A DNA stretch of 64,000 nucleotides from Bacteroidia bacterium (lineage in GTDB: Bacteria; Bacteroidota; Bacteroidia; Bacteroidales; VadinHA17), in assembly GCA_026391215.1 (NCBI GenBank), contig JAPLDX010000060.1, positions 50,622-114,621 of the forward strand, read 5' to 3'. Position 1 is the first letter of the stretch; every line of letters begins with the position of its first letter. Shown here in pieces: positions 28,072 to 36,945 of the stretch. The position numbers and the translations under genes were made by a program. The notes beneath the pieces were generated by a model. The model made no database searches and was not told the origin of the DNA. It saw only the letters and a program-made list of their open reading frames with translations.

Positions 28072-29246
28072 CGTCTTTTGCTTTTAACCAGATGAGCCAT
28101 AACATTATTATATACCTCTTTCACCGGTATCCCTTTTTCAAGTGCTATTTTACGGCATTCTTCAAATTCCGGCTTGCAGGAGACCTCCTTCCCCTGGTAG
28201 AAGGAACGCTTAATTTTAACATTTCCATAGAGTGTTCTGACGGTCTCCAGCTTCCTGACAAGGGTATCCTTCCTGAATGCAAAAGACCTGATGCCAACAG
28301 ATGTTGATTCCGTGAAAATTATCTTTTTCAGAAGGTCATCTTTACCTTTTTCACAAATCACATTAAGGACATTTCCAGGTCTCCCTTTTTTCATTATGAT
28401 GCCCGAAATATAAACATCTGAAGCACCTGCATCAAATAATCTTTGAGATATATGGTCAAAGAATTCCGGATTCATGTCATCAATATTGCATTCAAGGAGA
28501 AGCGCCTCATGACCTGCTTCATTATCTTCACTCTCTCCAAGGAAAACCCTGAGAAGATTAGGCACATCCGGATGATCTTTCTGCCCGACTCCATATCCTG
28601 TTTTTTCAGTCTTGAATGCAGGGAGAGGATTGAAGTGTGTCCCGATGGTGGCTAAAATAGCAGCTCCCGTAGGAGTCGTGGCTTCAAAATCAACGCCTCC
28701 TTTTCTTACAGGTATTCCTTTTATTATTTCAGCTGTTGCAGGAGCAGGAACAGGAAGCCACCCATGATCGCATTTTACGAAACCGCTGCCCAACTCAACC
28801 GTGGAAACAAATACGGCATCAACCCTGAGCTTATTAAAACAGATTGCAGCACCAACAATATCAACAATAGAATCAATTGCTCCGACTTCATGAAAATGGA
28901 CCTCATCGGAAGGTATGCCATGGACTAAAGCCTCTGCTTCAGCTACCTTCATAAATATTCTTATGCTAAGCTCTTTAGTTTTCTTGTCTAACCCTGATTC
29001 ATTGATAATCTGTTCAATGTCAGAAAGATGCCTGTGTATTTTTTTGGATTTTGTCTGAATTACGGTAACTTTTGTTCCATTAATACCATGTCTATGGTCT
29101 CTTTCTGCAGTCAGTTTCCATCCTTTCACATTCAGCATATTCAGCTGATCCAGCAGATATGACTCATCAATCCCAAGATCTATCATAGCACCAAGATTCA
29201 TATCGCCGCTTATACCTGAGAAACAATCGTAGCAGAGTATCTTCAT
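28068..29246 (-). CDS. larC: Nickel pincer cofactor biosynthesis protein LarC
   Basis: MKILCYDCFSGISGDMNLGAMIDLG...FHEVGAIDSIVDIVGAA...LLECNIDDMNPEFFDHISQRLFDAGASDVYISGIIMKKGRPG. Confidence 0.96.
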   Translation of the reverse strand: MKILCYDCFSGISGDMNLGAMIDLGIDESYLLDQLNMLNVKGWKLTAERDHRHGINGTKVTVIQTKSKKIHRHLSDIEQIINESGLDKKTKELSIRIFMKVAEAEALVHGIPSDEVHFHEVGAIDSIVDIVGAAICFNKLRVDAVFVSTVELGSGFVKCDHGWLPVPAPATAEIIKGIPVRKGGVDFEATTPTGAAILATIGTHFNPLPAFKTEKTGYGVGQKDHPDVPNLLRVFLGESEDNEAGHEALLLECNIDDMNPEFFDHISQRLFDAGASDVYISGIIMKKGRPGNVLNVICEKGKDDLLKKIIFTESTSVGIRSFAFRKDTLVRKLETVRTLYGNVKIKRSFYQGKEVSCKPEFEECRKIALEKGIPVKEVYNNVMAHLVKSKRR

Positions 29247-29431
29247 TTTATTATCGTTTAATGTATAGAACGAATATCAGAGGAACAATGTATTCTGATT
29301 TTTGTTGCTAATATAGTATTTTAACTATTACCCCCTCAACCAAATGAGTTATGCTGAGAGGGTACAGGATAACAAAAAAAGTTGTATTTTTCAGCCTTTA
29401 TTCTATTTATATCTGAAAAAGTTATCCAAAC

Positions 29432-30352
29432 ATGAAAAGGAGGGACTTTCTTAAAAGATCGGCAGGTGCTGGTCTGGCTGCAGGAGCAGCATTAAGTATC
29501 GGGCAATATGAAAAATTATGGTCTGCTGCACCAGGAAGGGCAAAATATGATATGGTTGCAGTTATGGGAGGCAATCCCGATGCCATGTTCGATCTCGGTA
29601 TTCAGGAGCTTGGAGGACTTGGAGCATTTATCCAGAAAGGACAAAAAGTGCTGGTCAAGCCAAACATCGGATGGGATGTCGTCCCTGAACTGGCAGCAAA
29701 TACAAATCCCATGCTGGTAAAAAGGATCATTGAACATTGTTTTAAAGCCGGGGCTAAAGAGGTATACGTGTTTGACCATACCTGTGATAACTGGGTCAAT
29801 TGCTATAAAAACTCGGGCATTGAGAAAGCAGCAAAAGGAGCTGGTGCAAAAGTCGTTCCGGCGAATTCAGAGACATATTATCAGCAGATAGAGATCCCTG
29901 GCGGAGTGAAGCTGAAAAGCGCAAAAGTACATGAGCTCCTTCTTGAAACAGATGTATTTATCAATGTTCCCATTCTGAAGGATCATAACTCCACAAGAAT
30001 GACAAGCTGCCTTAAGAATATGATGGGAGTCGTCTGGGACAGGGGATACTGGCACTCTAATAATTTAAATCAGTGCATTGCTGATTATGCATTGTTTGAA
30101 AAGAAACCAGCCCTTAATATTATTGATTGCTTTAATGTTATGGTACAACATGGTCCTCAGGGTGTCTCGAAAGAAGACATTGTCATGATGAAGTCGCTGA
30201 TCATCACTTCAGACTGGGTTGCTGGTGATGCAGCAGCAGCAAGGATGCTGGGCATAGAAACCGAAAGAATTGAATATATCCCGATTGCTCATAAAATGGG
30301 TCTGGGCAACATGGACATTGATTCACTTAATATAAAAAGAATTAAAATGTAA
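29432..30352 (+). CDS. DUF362-type protein with twin-arginine signal
   Basis: MKRRDFLKRSAGAGLAAGAALSIGQ; VLVKPNIGWD, DVFINVPILKDHNSTRMTSCLKNMMGVVWDRGYWH. Confidence 0.88.
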   Translation: MKRRDFLKRSAGAGLAAGAALSIGQYEKLWSAAPGRAKYDMVAVMGGNPDAMFDLGIQELGGLGAFIQKGQKVLVKPNIGWDVVPELAANTNPMLVKRIIEHCFKAGAKEVYVFDHTCDNWVNCYKNSGIEKAAKGAGAKVVPANSETYYQQIEIPGGVKLKSAKVHELLLETDVFINVPILKDHNSTRMTSCLKNMMGVVWDRGYWHSNNLNQCIADYALFEKKPALNIIDCFNVMVQHGPQGVSKEDIVMMKSLIITSDWVAGDAAAARMLGIETERIEYIPIAHKMGLGNMDIDSLNIKRIKM

Positions 30353-30358
30353 TTCCTG

Positions 30359-31918
30359 ATGAGGTCGCCATTATTAAGGATTTTCCGTATTCTTATTTCA
30401 GCAATTGTCTTCATATGCTTTTTTATCATTTTTGCTGACTTTACCCACCTTATACCGGCAAAATATATCAACATAGTCCTCTACCTGCAGTTTATTCCAT
30501 CCCTTCTTAATTTTCATGATCTTGGGACCTTTGCAGCAGCTGGTTTTGCAGTAGTTCTGATCCTTACTTTCCTGACAGGAAGGACTTACTGCTCGTTTCT
30601 TTGCCCGCTTGGTATCGGACAGGATATTAATAGCAGGATAGGAGGCCGTATCAAGAAGAAATTCAGGAGGTATGGCTATAAGAAACCATTTACAATAATC
30701 AGGTATTCGATTCTGGCAATACTAATTGCAGTGACAATTGTGTGGGGAGTATATCTGCTTACCCTTCTTGATCCTTATAGCATTTTTGGAAGGTTCATGA
30801 CCTATTTTGTAAAACCGGTGGTAATACTGATAAATAATTTTGTTGCCGGGATACTGGGAAAATTTGATGTATATTCCTTGAGCCATATACCGGTCAGGGG
30901 ATACCAGATGCTTGCTTACTCAATACCTGTATTATTTTTTTTGCTTATTGGTATTCTCTCATTCACAAAGGGGCGTCTTTATTGCAATATGATATGTCCT
31001 GTCGGGACACTTCTGGGACTTCTCTCGAAAGTATCGATCTTCAGAATTAAGATCAATGAAAGCCAGTGTACAAAGTGCGGACGCTGTTCAATCGGATGTA
31101 AATCATCGTGCATTGATTTTCTTCAGCACCATGTCGACGTAAGCAGATGTGTAGGCTGCTTTAATTGTATCAAGATCTGTCAGGATAAAGCAATTTTTTT
31201 TGGTATTGTAACAAAGGGAAAGAAAGTCATTAAAACTGATGTTAAAAAGCGGAAATTCATTGAAGGATCAATCGCATTGCTTTTTGGCCTTCCATTTATT
31301 GCTAAAGGGCAGGATAAGAATCCACCGGTGCCAAAAAACGCTTCATCTGTAAAAGAAAACAAAACATTTCCGGTATGCCCGCCCGGAGGAGGATCGATAG
31401 AAGATTTCAATATAGATTGTACAGCCTGCTCGCTGTGCATTACAGCCTGCCCGAACAATGTCCTGCAACCCGCAATGCTTCAGTATGGTGTCAAAGGAAT
31501 GATGCAGCCGGTAATGGATTATCACAAGAGTTTTTGCACATATAATTGTACAGTATGCACCGAAATATGCCCGACAAATGCTCTTCGCCCCCTGACCCTT
31601 GAAGCCAAGAAACTAACCCAGATCGGCAAAGTAAATTTTATAAAGGACAATTGTATTGTAAAAACAGAGAAAACAGCTTGTGGAGCCTGCTCTGAATCGT
31701 GTCCTACAAAAGCTGTTTATATGGTGCCTTATGAAGGCAACCTCCTGATACCGGAGACTAATGTAGAAATTTGTATAGGCTGCGGTCATTGCGAATTTGC
31801 CTGCCCGACAACCCCATTTAAAGCAATTTTCGTGGATGGAAATCCTGTTCACGAGGCTGCAAAGAAGCCAGTGAATGTTGAGTCTGAAAAGGAGATACCT
31901 GTTGAATTCCCATTTTAA
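30359..31918 (+). CDS. Membrane polyferredoxin (NapH-like membrane domain plus multiple 4Fe-4S motifs)
   Basis: 519 aa; TM segments; GRTYCSFLCPLGIGQD, GRLYCNMICPVGTLLG; CTKCGRCSIGCKSSC, CVGCFNCIKIC, CTACSLCITACP, CTVCTEICP, CGACSESCP, CIGCGHCEFACP. Confidence 0.9.
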   Translation: MRSPLLRIFRILISAIVFICFFIIFADFTHLIPAKYINIVLYLQFIPSLLNFHDLGTFAAAGFAVVLILTFLTGRTYCSFLCPLGIGQDINSRIGGRIKKKFRRYGYKKPFTIIRYSILAILIAVTIVWGVYLLTLLDPYSIFGRFMTYFVKPVVILINNFVAGILGKFDVYSLSHIPVRGYQMLAYSIPVLFFLLIGILSFTKGRLYCNMICPVGTLLGLLSKVSIFRIKINESQCTKCGRCSIGCKSSCIDFLQHHVDVSRCVGCFNCIKICQDKAIFFGIVTKGKKVIKTDVKKRKFIEGSIALLFGLPFIAKGQDKNPPVPKNASSVKENKTFPVCPPGGGSIEDFNIDCTACSLCITACPNNVLQPAMLQYGVKGMMQPVMDYHKSFCTYNCTVCTEICPTNALRPLTLEAKKLTQIGKVNFIKDNCIVKTEKTACGACSESCPTKAVYMVPYEGNLLIPETNVEICIGCGHCEFACPTTPFKAIFVDGNPVHEAAKKPVNVESEKEIPVEFPF

Positions 31919-31933
31919 ACCTGATCCGGAACT

Positions 31934-32344
31934 ATGGAACCATCGCATATTGAACATATAGGAATTGCTGTCTCCAACCTGGAAGCATCAATTGATTTTT
32001 ATGAAAAAGTATTTGGGCTGAAATGCTACAAGGTTGAAGATGTCCCTGATCAGAAAGTAAGAACTGCTTTCTTCAGGATAGGACAGACAAAGATTGAACT
32101 TCTCGAATCAACCGATCCTCAGGGACCAATCGGAAAATTCATAAGCAAAAGAGGTGAAGGAATTCATCATATTGCTTTTGCAGTCAAAGACATTGAAAAA
32201 CAGTTAAAGCACGCAGAAGAGAAGGGTGTCACGCTTATTGATTCAACTCCGAGAAAAGGCGCTGAGAAGCTTGATATTGCATTTCTTCATCCGAAATCAG
32301 CATCCGGAGTATTGATCGAATTATGTGAAGACAAAAACAGCTAA
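31934..32344 (+). CDS. mce: Methylmalonyl-CoA epimerase-like (glyoxalase/VOC) protein
   Basis: EHIGIAVSNLEASIDFYEKVFGLKCYKVEDVPDQKVRTAFFRIGQTKIELLESTDPQGPIGKFISKRGEGIHHIAFAVKDIE. Confidence 0.9.
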   Translation: MEPSHIEHIGIAVSNLEASIDFYEKVFGLKCYKVEDVPDQKVRTAFFRIGQTKIELLESTDPQGPIGKFISKRGEGIHHIAFAVKDIEKQLKHAEEKGVTLIDSTPRKGAEKLDIAFLHPKSASGVLIELCEDKNS

Positions 32345-32356
32345 TTGAAATCAATT

Positions 32357-33565
32357 ATGAAGAAATTTACAGTTACTGCCGGCAATGCAGGACCCAAAGT
32401 AAGATCGGACTGTGAAATAACCCTTGAGCTGAAGGAAAGAGGCGGTATTGAAATTGACCTTACATCAAAAGTGAAAGCCCTTTATGGTGATTCAATAACC
32501 AGCCTCTGCAGGGAAGTTCTCACATTCTTTAAGATCAGGAATGCCAGGGTGACTGTAACTGACTCGGGAGCGCTCCCCTTTGTTATCGCTGCGAGGATCG
32601 AAGCCGCTGTCAGGAGACTGAAAGACACTGACCTCGAATTCCTTCCGGAACTGATAAAGGAGAACATGTATTCAACTACCGGAGACAGATTCCGGTTTTC
32701 CCGGCTCTACCTTCCGGGCAATACTCCCAGCATGATGCTAAATGCAGGCCTGCATTCAGCCGATGGGATCATTCTTGACCTCGAAGATTCAGTAGCTCCT
32801 GAAAAAAAGGATGAGGCAAGGATACTGGTCAGAAACGCTCTCCGGCAAGTGGATTTCAGGGGAGCCGAAAGAATGGTCAGGATAAACCAGGGGGAAGCCG
32901 GACTCAAGGATCTGCAATATGTCGTATCTCATAATGTTAATCTTATCCTGGTTCCAAAATGCGAGTTACCGGACCATGTAAAGATTGTTGACAGTGAAAT
33001 TTCTGCTATAAGGAAAAGAACAGGTATAAAGTATCCTGTGTTCCTGATGCCGATTATTGAAAGTGCGCTTGGAATTGAAAATTCAACAGATATAGCAAGG
33101 GCTTCAGAAAATATAGTTGCACTGGCTATCGGTCTCGAAGATTTTACTGCCGACCTGGGAGTTCCCAGAACTGCTGAAGGTAAGGAGTCATTATACGCCA
33201 GGAGCAGGTTGGTGATAGCCGCTAAGGCTGCAGGTGTGCAGCCGATTGATTCCGTCTTCTCCGACGTTTCCGATATGGAAGCATTAAGGCAAAATGTCAT
33301 GAATTCCAAAGCACTTGGTTTTGAAGGAATGGGATGCATTCATCCCAGGCAGGTTGCTGTTATTAACCAGGGATTTGCACCTGATGAATCTGAAATAGAA
33401 AAATCCGTGAAGATTGTGGCTGCATATGAGGAAGCCAGGAAAAGGGGAGACGGAGTTGCAGCGGTCGGATCAAAAATGATTGATCAGCCTGTTGTCCTCA
33501 GGGCTCAGAAAACCATCAGTCTGGCAAGAAAACTCGGCAGGATGCCAAAAGACAGTTCAAGTTAA
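32357..33565 (+). CDS. Fused citrate lyase acyl carrier (CitD) and beta subunit (CitE) protein
   Basis: CitD-like residues 1-90 (VRSDCEITLELKERGGIEIDLTSKVKALYGDSI...FKIRNARVTVTDSGALPFVIAARIEAAVRR) followed by CitE (RLYLPGNTPSMMLNAGLHSADGIILDLEDSVAPEKKDEAR). Confidence 0.88.
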   Translation: MKKFTVTAGNAGPKVRSDCEITLELKERGGIEIDLTSKVKALYGDSITSLCREVLTFFKIRNARVTVTDSGALPFVIAARIEAAVRRLKDTDLEFLPELIKENMYSTTGDRFRFSRLYLPGNTPSMMLNAGLHSADGIILDLEDSVAPEKKDEARILVRNALRQVDFRGAERMVRINQGEAGLKDLQYVVSHNVNLILVPKCELPDHVKIVDSEISAIRKRTGIKYPVFLMPIIESALGIENSTDIARASENIVALAIGLEDFTADLGVPRTAEGKESLYARSRLVIAAKAAGVQPIDSVFSDVSDMEALRQNVMNSKALGFEGMGCIHPRQVAVINQGFAPDESEIEKSVKIVAAYEEARKRGDGVAAVGSKMIDQPVVLRAQKTISLARKLGRMPKDSSS

Positions 33566-33584
33566 TAAGTTAGTATTCAATGAT

Positions 33585-35144
33585 ATGGCTGTAAAAACAG
33601 TAATCAATGCTGCAGGCAGGTCAGTACCGCTGGAAATAAACGGGAAGCCTGTTATCCCATTCAAAGGCGTGGGCAAACACAGACCGGTAGGAGGGAAATA
33701 TTCCCCGCCTATCCCTGTCTGCTCGGATTTTCCGGACAATGGGAACAAGGTTGTAAGGTCACTTGAAGAAGCACTGAAGTTATGCGGCCTTCGCAACGGT
33801 ATGACTATCTCGACCCATCATCATTTAAGGGACGGCGACCTGATAAACAACAGTATTTTTGAAATTGCATCGGCGATGGGAGTGAAGGACCTGGTATGGT
33901 TCCCTTCAGCATCATTTCCATGCAATGATCCTGTGATCAAATATCTCGATAATGGTACAATAAACAGGATTGAGGGCAGCATGAATGGCCCCCTTGGACG
34001 CTATGTATCAGATGGTAAAATGAAGGGAACGGCTGTTCTCAGGTCTCATGGAGGAAGAGTTCAGGCAATACAGGACGGCGAAGTAAAGATCGATATTGCA
34101 GTTCTTGCTGCACCTTCTGCCGATTCATTCGGAAATGCAAGAGGAACTGGAGGGAACTCATCGTGTGGCGTTATCGGATATGCCAAAGCTGACAGCATGT
34201 ATGCATCCAAAGTAATCGTTATCACAGACAACCTCGTTGATATGCCATGCTTCCCTATGGAAATAGAAGGCAATTATGTGGATTATGTTGTGGTTGTCGA
34301 TAAGATCGGCATACCTGAAAAAATAGTCTCAGGAACAACAGAAATAACCAAAAGTCCTGACAGGCTGCTTATAGCTGAACTGACTGCTTCATTTCTTGAA
34401 AAATCAGGAATACTGAAAGATGGAGTAACTATGCAGGCAGGAGCAGGAGGGACTTCCCTTGCTATAGCAGTTTTTGTTCACCAGATACTTAAGCAGAAAG
34501 GGTGGAAATCAAAATTCGGCTTTGGCGGAAGCACAAAGTACATGGTTAAGATGCTTGAGGAGGGACAGATGGGTTATATACTTGATGCACAGGCATTTGA
34601 TCTTGATGCGGTCAAGTCTGTGGAAACTAATCCAAATCATGTTCCCTACCCGGTTTTCAATGCCTATAATTACCATTCAAAGGGCAACCTGACAAGCATG
34701 ATGGATATTATGATCCTTGGAGCGACCGAAGTGGACCTGAATTTTAATGGGAATGTCGTGACCCATTCCGATGGCTATCTTCTTCATGGCATAGGCGGAT
34801 GGCAAAATTGCCTTCATGCCAGGAATGTCATTCTTCCGCTTCCTCTCTTCAGGGACAGGATACCTGTGATAGTTGATGAAGTGACTACCCTGTGTGGTCC
34901 TGGTGAACTTATTGATGTGATAATTACGGAAAGGGGAATTGCAATAAATCCTTTACGTAAAGACCTGATAAAGAGCATAAAAGGCAGCGGGCTTCCTTTG
35001 AAAACAATAAAGGAACTTAAGGATGAGGCTGAAAGAATATGCGGTAAACCTAAGAAAGCGCAGTTTGAAGACAAAATTGTGGCAGCAATAAAATGGGTGG
35101 ATGGTACCGTCATAGATGTGGTACGAAAAATCAAAACAAAATAA
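33585..35144 (+). CDS. citF: Citrate lyase alpha subunit (CitF)-like protein
   Basis: [23 protein letters not shown]...[18 protein letters not shown]...[49 protein letters not shown]. Confidence 0.92.
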   Translation: MAVKTVINAAGRSVPLEINGKPVIPFKGVGKHRPVGGKYSPPIPVCSDFPDNGNKVVRSLEEALKLCGLRNGMTISTHHHLRDGDLINNSIFEIASAMGVKDLVWFPSASFPCNDPVIKYLDNGTINRIEGSMNGPLGRYVSDGKMKGTAVLRSHGGRVQAIQDGEVKIDIAVLAAPSADSFGNARGTGGNSSCGVIGYAKADSMYASKVIVITDNLVDMPCFPMEIEGNYVDYVVVVDKIGIPEKIVSGTTEITKSPDRLLIAELTASFLEKSGILKDGVTMQAGAGGTSLAIAVFVHQILKQKGWKSKFGFGGSTKYMVKMLEEGQMGYILDAQAFDLDAVKSVETNPNHVPYPVFNAYNYHSKGNLTSMMDIMILGATEVDLNFNGNVVTHSDGYLLHGIGGWQNCLHARNVILPLPLFRDRIPVIVDEVTTLCGPGELIDVIITERGIAINPLRKDLIKSIKGSGLPLKTIKELKDEAERICGKPKKAQFEDKIVAAIKWVDGTVIDVVRKIKTK

Positions 35145-35154
35145 TTCAACTGAT

Positions 35155-35316
35155 ATGGAATGCTATAAGTGTTCTGTCTGCGGATATATTTATGATCCGG
35201 AGCAAGGTGATCCGGCCGGTGGCATTGAGCCGGGTATTGAATTCAGCGACCTTCCCGCAGATTATTCTTGTCCTTTGTGCGGGGCAGGAAAAGATGATTT
35301 TTTCAGTTGTGAATAG
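35155..35316 (+). CDS. Rubredoxin
   Basis: [53 protein letters not shown]; two CxxCG-type motifs. Confidence 0.95.
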   Translation: MECYKCSVCGYIYDPEQGDPAGGIEPGIEFSDLPADYSCPLCGAGKDDFFSCE

Positions 35317-35344
35317 CAGGTAACAGGCTGAATTCCTGTAATGA

Positions 35345-36805
35345 TTATTTAAGCGGTATACTGGTTATAACATCAGTAAGCAGATCCCAGAACATCTGAA
35401 CCGTTTTTATTTCGATCTTCTCTTCAGGAGTATGGGCTCCCCGGATGGTAGGACCAAAAGAGATCATATCTATACCCTTGAACTTCTGATATATAAGACC
35501 GCATTCAAGTCCTGCATGTATTGCTCTGATATTTGGCTCTTTCCCGAAAAGCTTCTTATATGAATCCCGCGTGATTTTTAATATTTCCGAGTTCATGTTT
35601 GGTTTCCATCCGGGATAACCTGCAGAATGGACAACTGTAGCACCTGCAAGCTTAAGGCATGTTTCAACCATTGCGGCAGCATCCTGTTTCGATGATTCAA
35701 TGGAGCTGCGCTGTGTTGTTATGATATCTATTGTATTATCCTCCCCGAATTTTACAGAAGCAAGATTTGTTGATGTTTCTACAAGATTATCCATCTCCTT
35801 AGACCATGCTATGGCACCATGAGGGCAGCAGGTCAGTGAATTTAGAAGACTGGTCTGGTTACCCCTGTCCATTACAAACCTGGGAAGATCAGTATCCTTT
35901 ACAGTTATTTTCAGCTCCTTTTCAATATAGCCGATCTCATCAACCATGGTTGATTGAAAATCTTCAATCCAGCTCTTTATTTTTCCTGCTGATGATTTTT
36001 CAGCCACAATTGTGGCAAACGCCTCCCTTGGGATAGCGTTACGCAGATTTCCGCCGTTAAAATTACTGAGCGATATATTGAATTCATTCGAAAGGTTCCA
36101 GAGGATCCTGTTCATTATCTTCACGGAATTGCCGTACCCCTTGTGAATTTCGTCACCCGAATGTCCCCCATGAAGACCTGTAACAGATATTTCCAGAGCA
36201 GCTGTATCAGCAGGAACAGTCTCAGGAATATATTTTAATGTTCCAATAGTATCCATTCCACCTGCGCAACCGATATACAGAATGCCTTCATCTTCAGAAT
36301 CGAGGTTTAAAAGAATCTTCTCTGTAAAAAAACCAGGCTTCAGGTTTATGGCGCCGGTCATCCCGGATTCTTCATCAACAGTGAACAGACATTCTATTCT
36401 TCCTGCTTTAAGACTTTTGTCAGTAAGAATAGCCATCTGTGAAGCAATGCCTACTCCATCATCTGCCCCCAGCGTTGTTCCCTCCGCTGATACCCACTCT
36501 CCATTTACTACAGGTATAATCGGGTCTATCTCCCAGTTATGCGGATGATCAGAGTTTTTCTCACCGACCATATCCAGATGACTCTGCAGCACTATTGTTT
36601 TCACATTCTCCATGCCTGGAGAAGACGGCTTTACTATTAAAATATTGCCAATTTCGTCTTCCTTTGACTCAAGATTATTTTTTCTTGCAAAATCAAGAAG
36701 GAACTTTCTTATCCTTAATTCATTTTTAGAAAGCCGTGGAATTCTACAAATTTCTTCGAAATATTGCCAGACAAGTGAAGGCTTAAGTTGTTTATAAACG
36801 CTCAT
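35345..36805 (-). CDS. pepD: Aminoacyl-histidine dipeptidase (cytosol nonspecific dipeptidase, M20)
   Basis: VWQYFEEICRIPRLSKNE; LQSHLDMVGEKN; GTTLGADDGVGIA; LFTVDEESGMTGA; GLHGGHSGDEIHKGYGN. Confidence 0.93.
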   Translation of the reverse strand: MSVYKQLKPSLVWQYFEEICRIPRLSKNELRIRKFLLDFARKNNLESKEDEIGNILIVKPSSPGMENVKTIVLQSHLDMVGEKNSDHPHNWEIDPIIPVVNGEWVSAEGTTLGADDGVGIASQMAILTDKSLKAGRIECLFTVDEESGMTGAINLKPGFFTEKILLNLDSEDEGILYIGCAGGMDTIGTLKYIPETVPADTAALEISVTGLHGGHSGDEIHKGYGNSVKIMNRILWNLSNEFNISLSNFNGGNLRNAIPREAFATIVAEKSSAGKIKSWIEDFQSTMVDEIGYIEKELKITVKDTDLPRFVMDRGNQTSLLNSLTCCPHGAIAWSKEMDNLVETSTNLASVKFGEDNTIDIITTQRSSIESSKQDAAAMVETCLKLAGATVVHSAGYPGWKPNMNSEILKITRDSYKKLFGKEPNIRAIHAGLECGLIYQKFKGIDMISFGPTIRGAHTPEEKIEIKTVQMFWDLLTDVITSIPLK

Positions 36806-36945
36806 TCAATCTTTTAATGACAGCTGATCAGGCGACAAAAGTACTCAAAATTTCGTAACCTCATTGCCAGGATGATAAATAAATTTGCTTTTCCGGAGAT
36901 GGCAAATTTTCGTTATTTTTACCCGTCACTTAGTATACAGATAAA

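Noticed and set aside
29247-29431. Possible hairpin or riboswitch between larC and the DUF362 gene (ccctcaac...gagaggg)
   Set aside because: Only about a 5-bp stem, no recognisable riboswitch core; it probably just contains divergent promoters.
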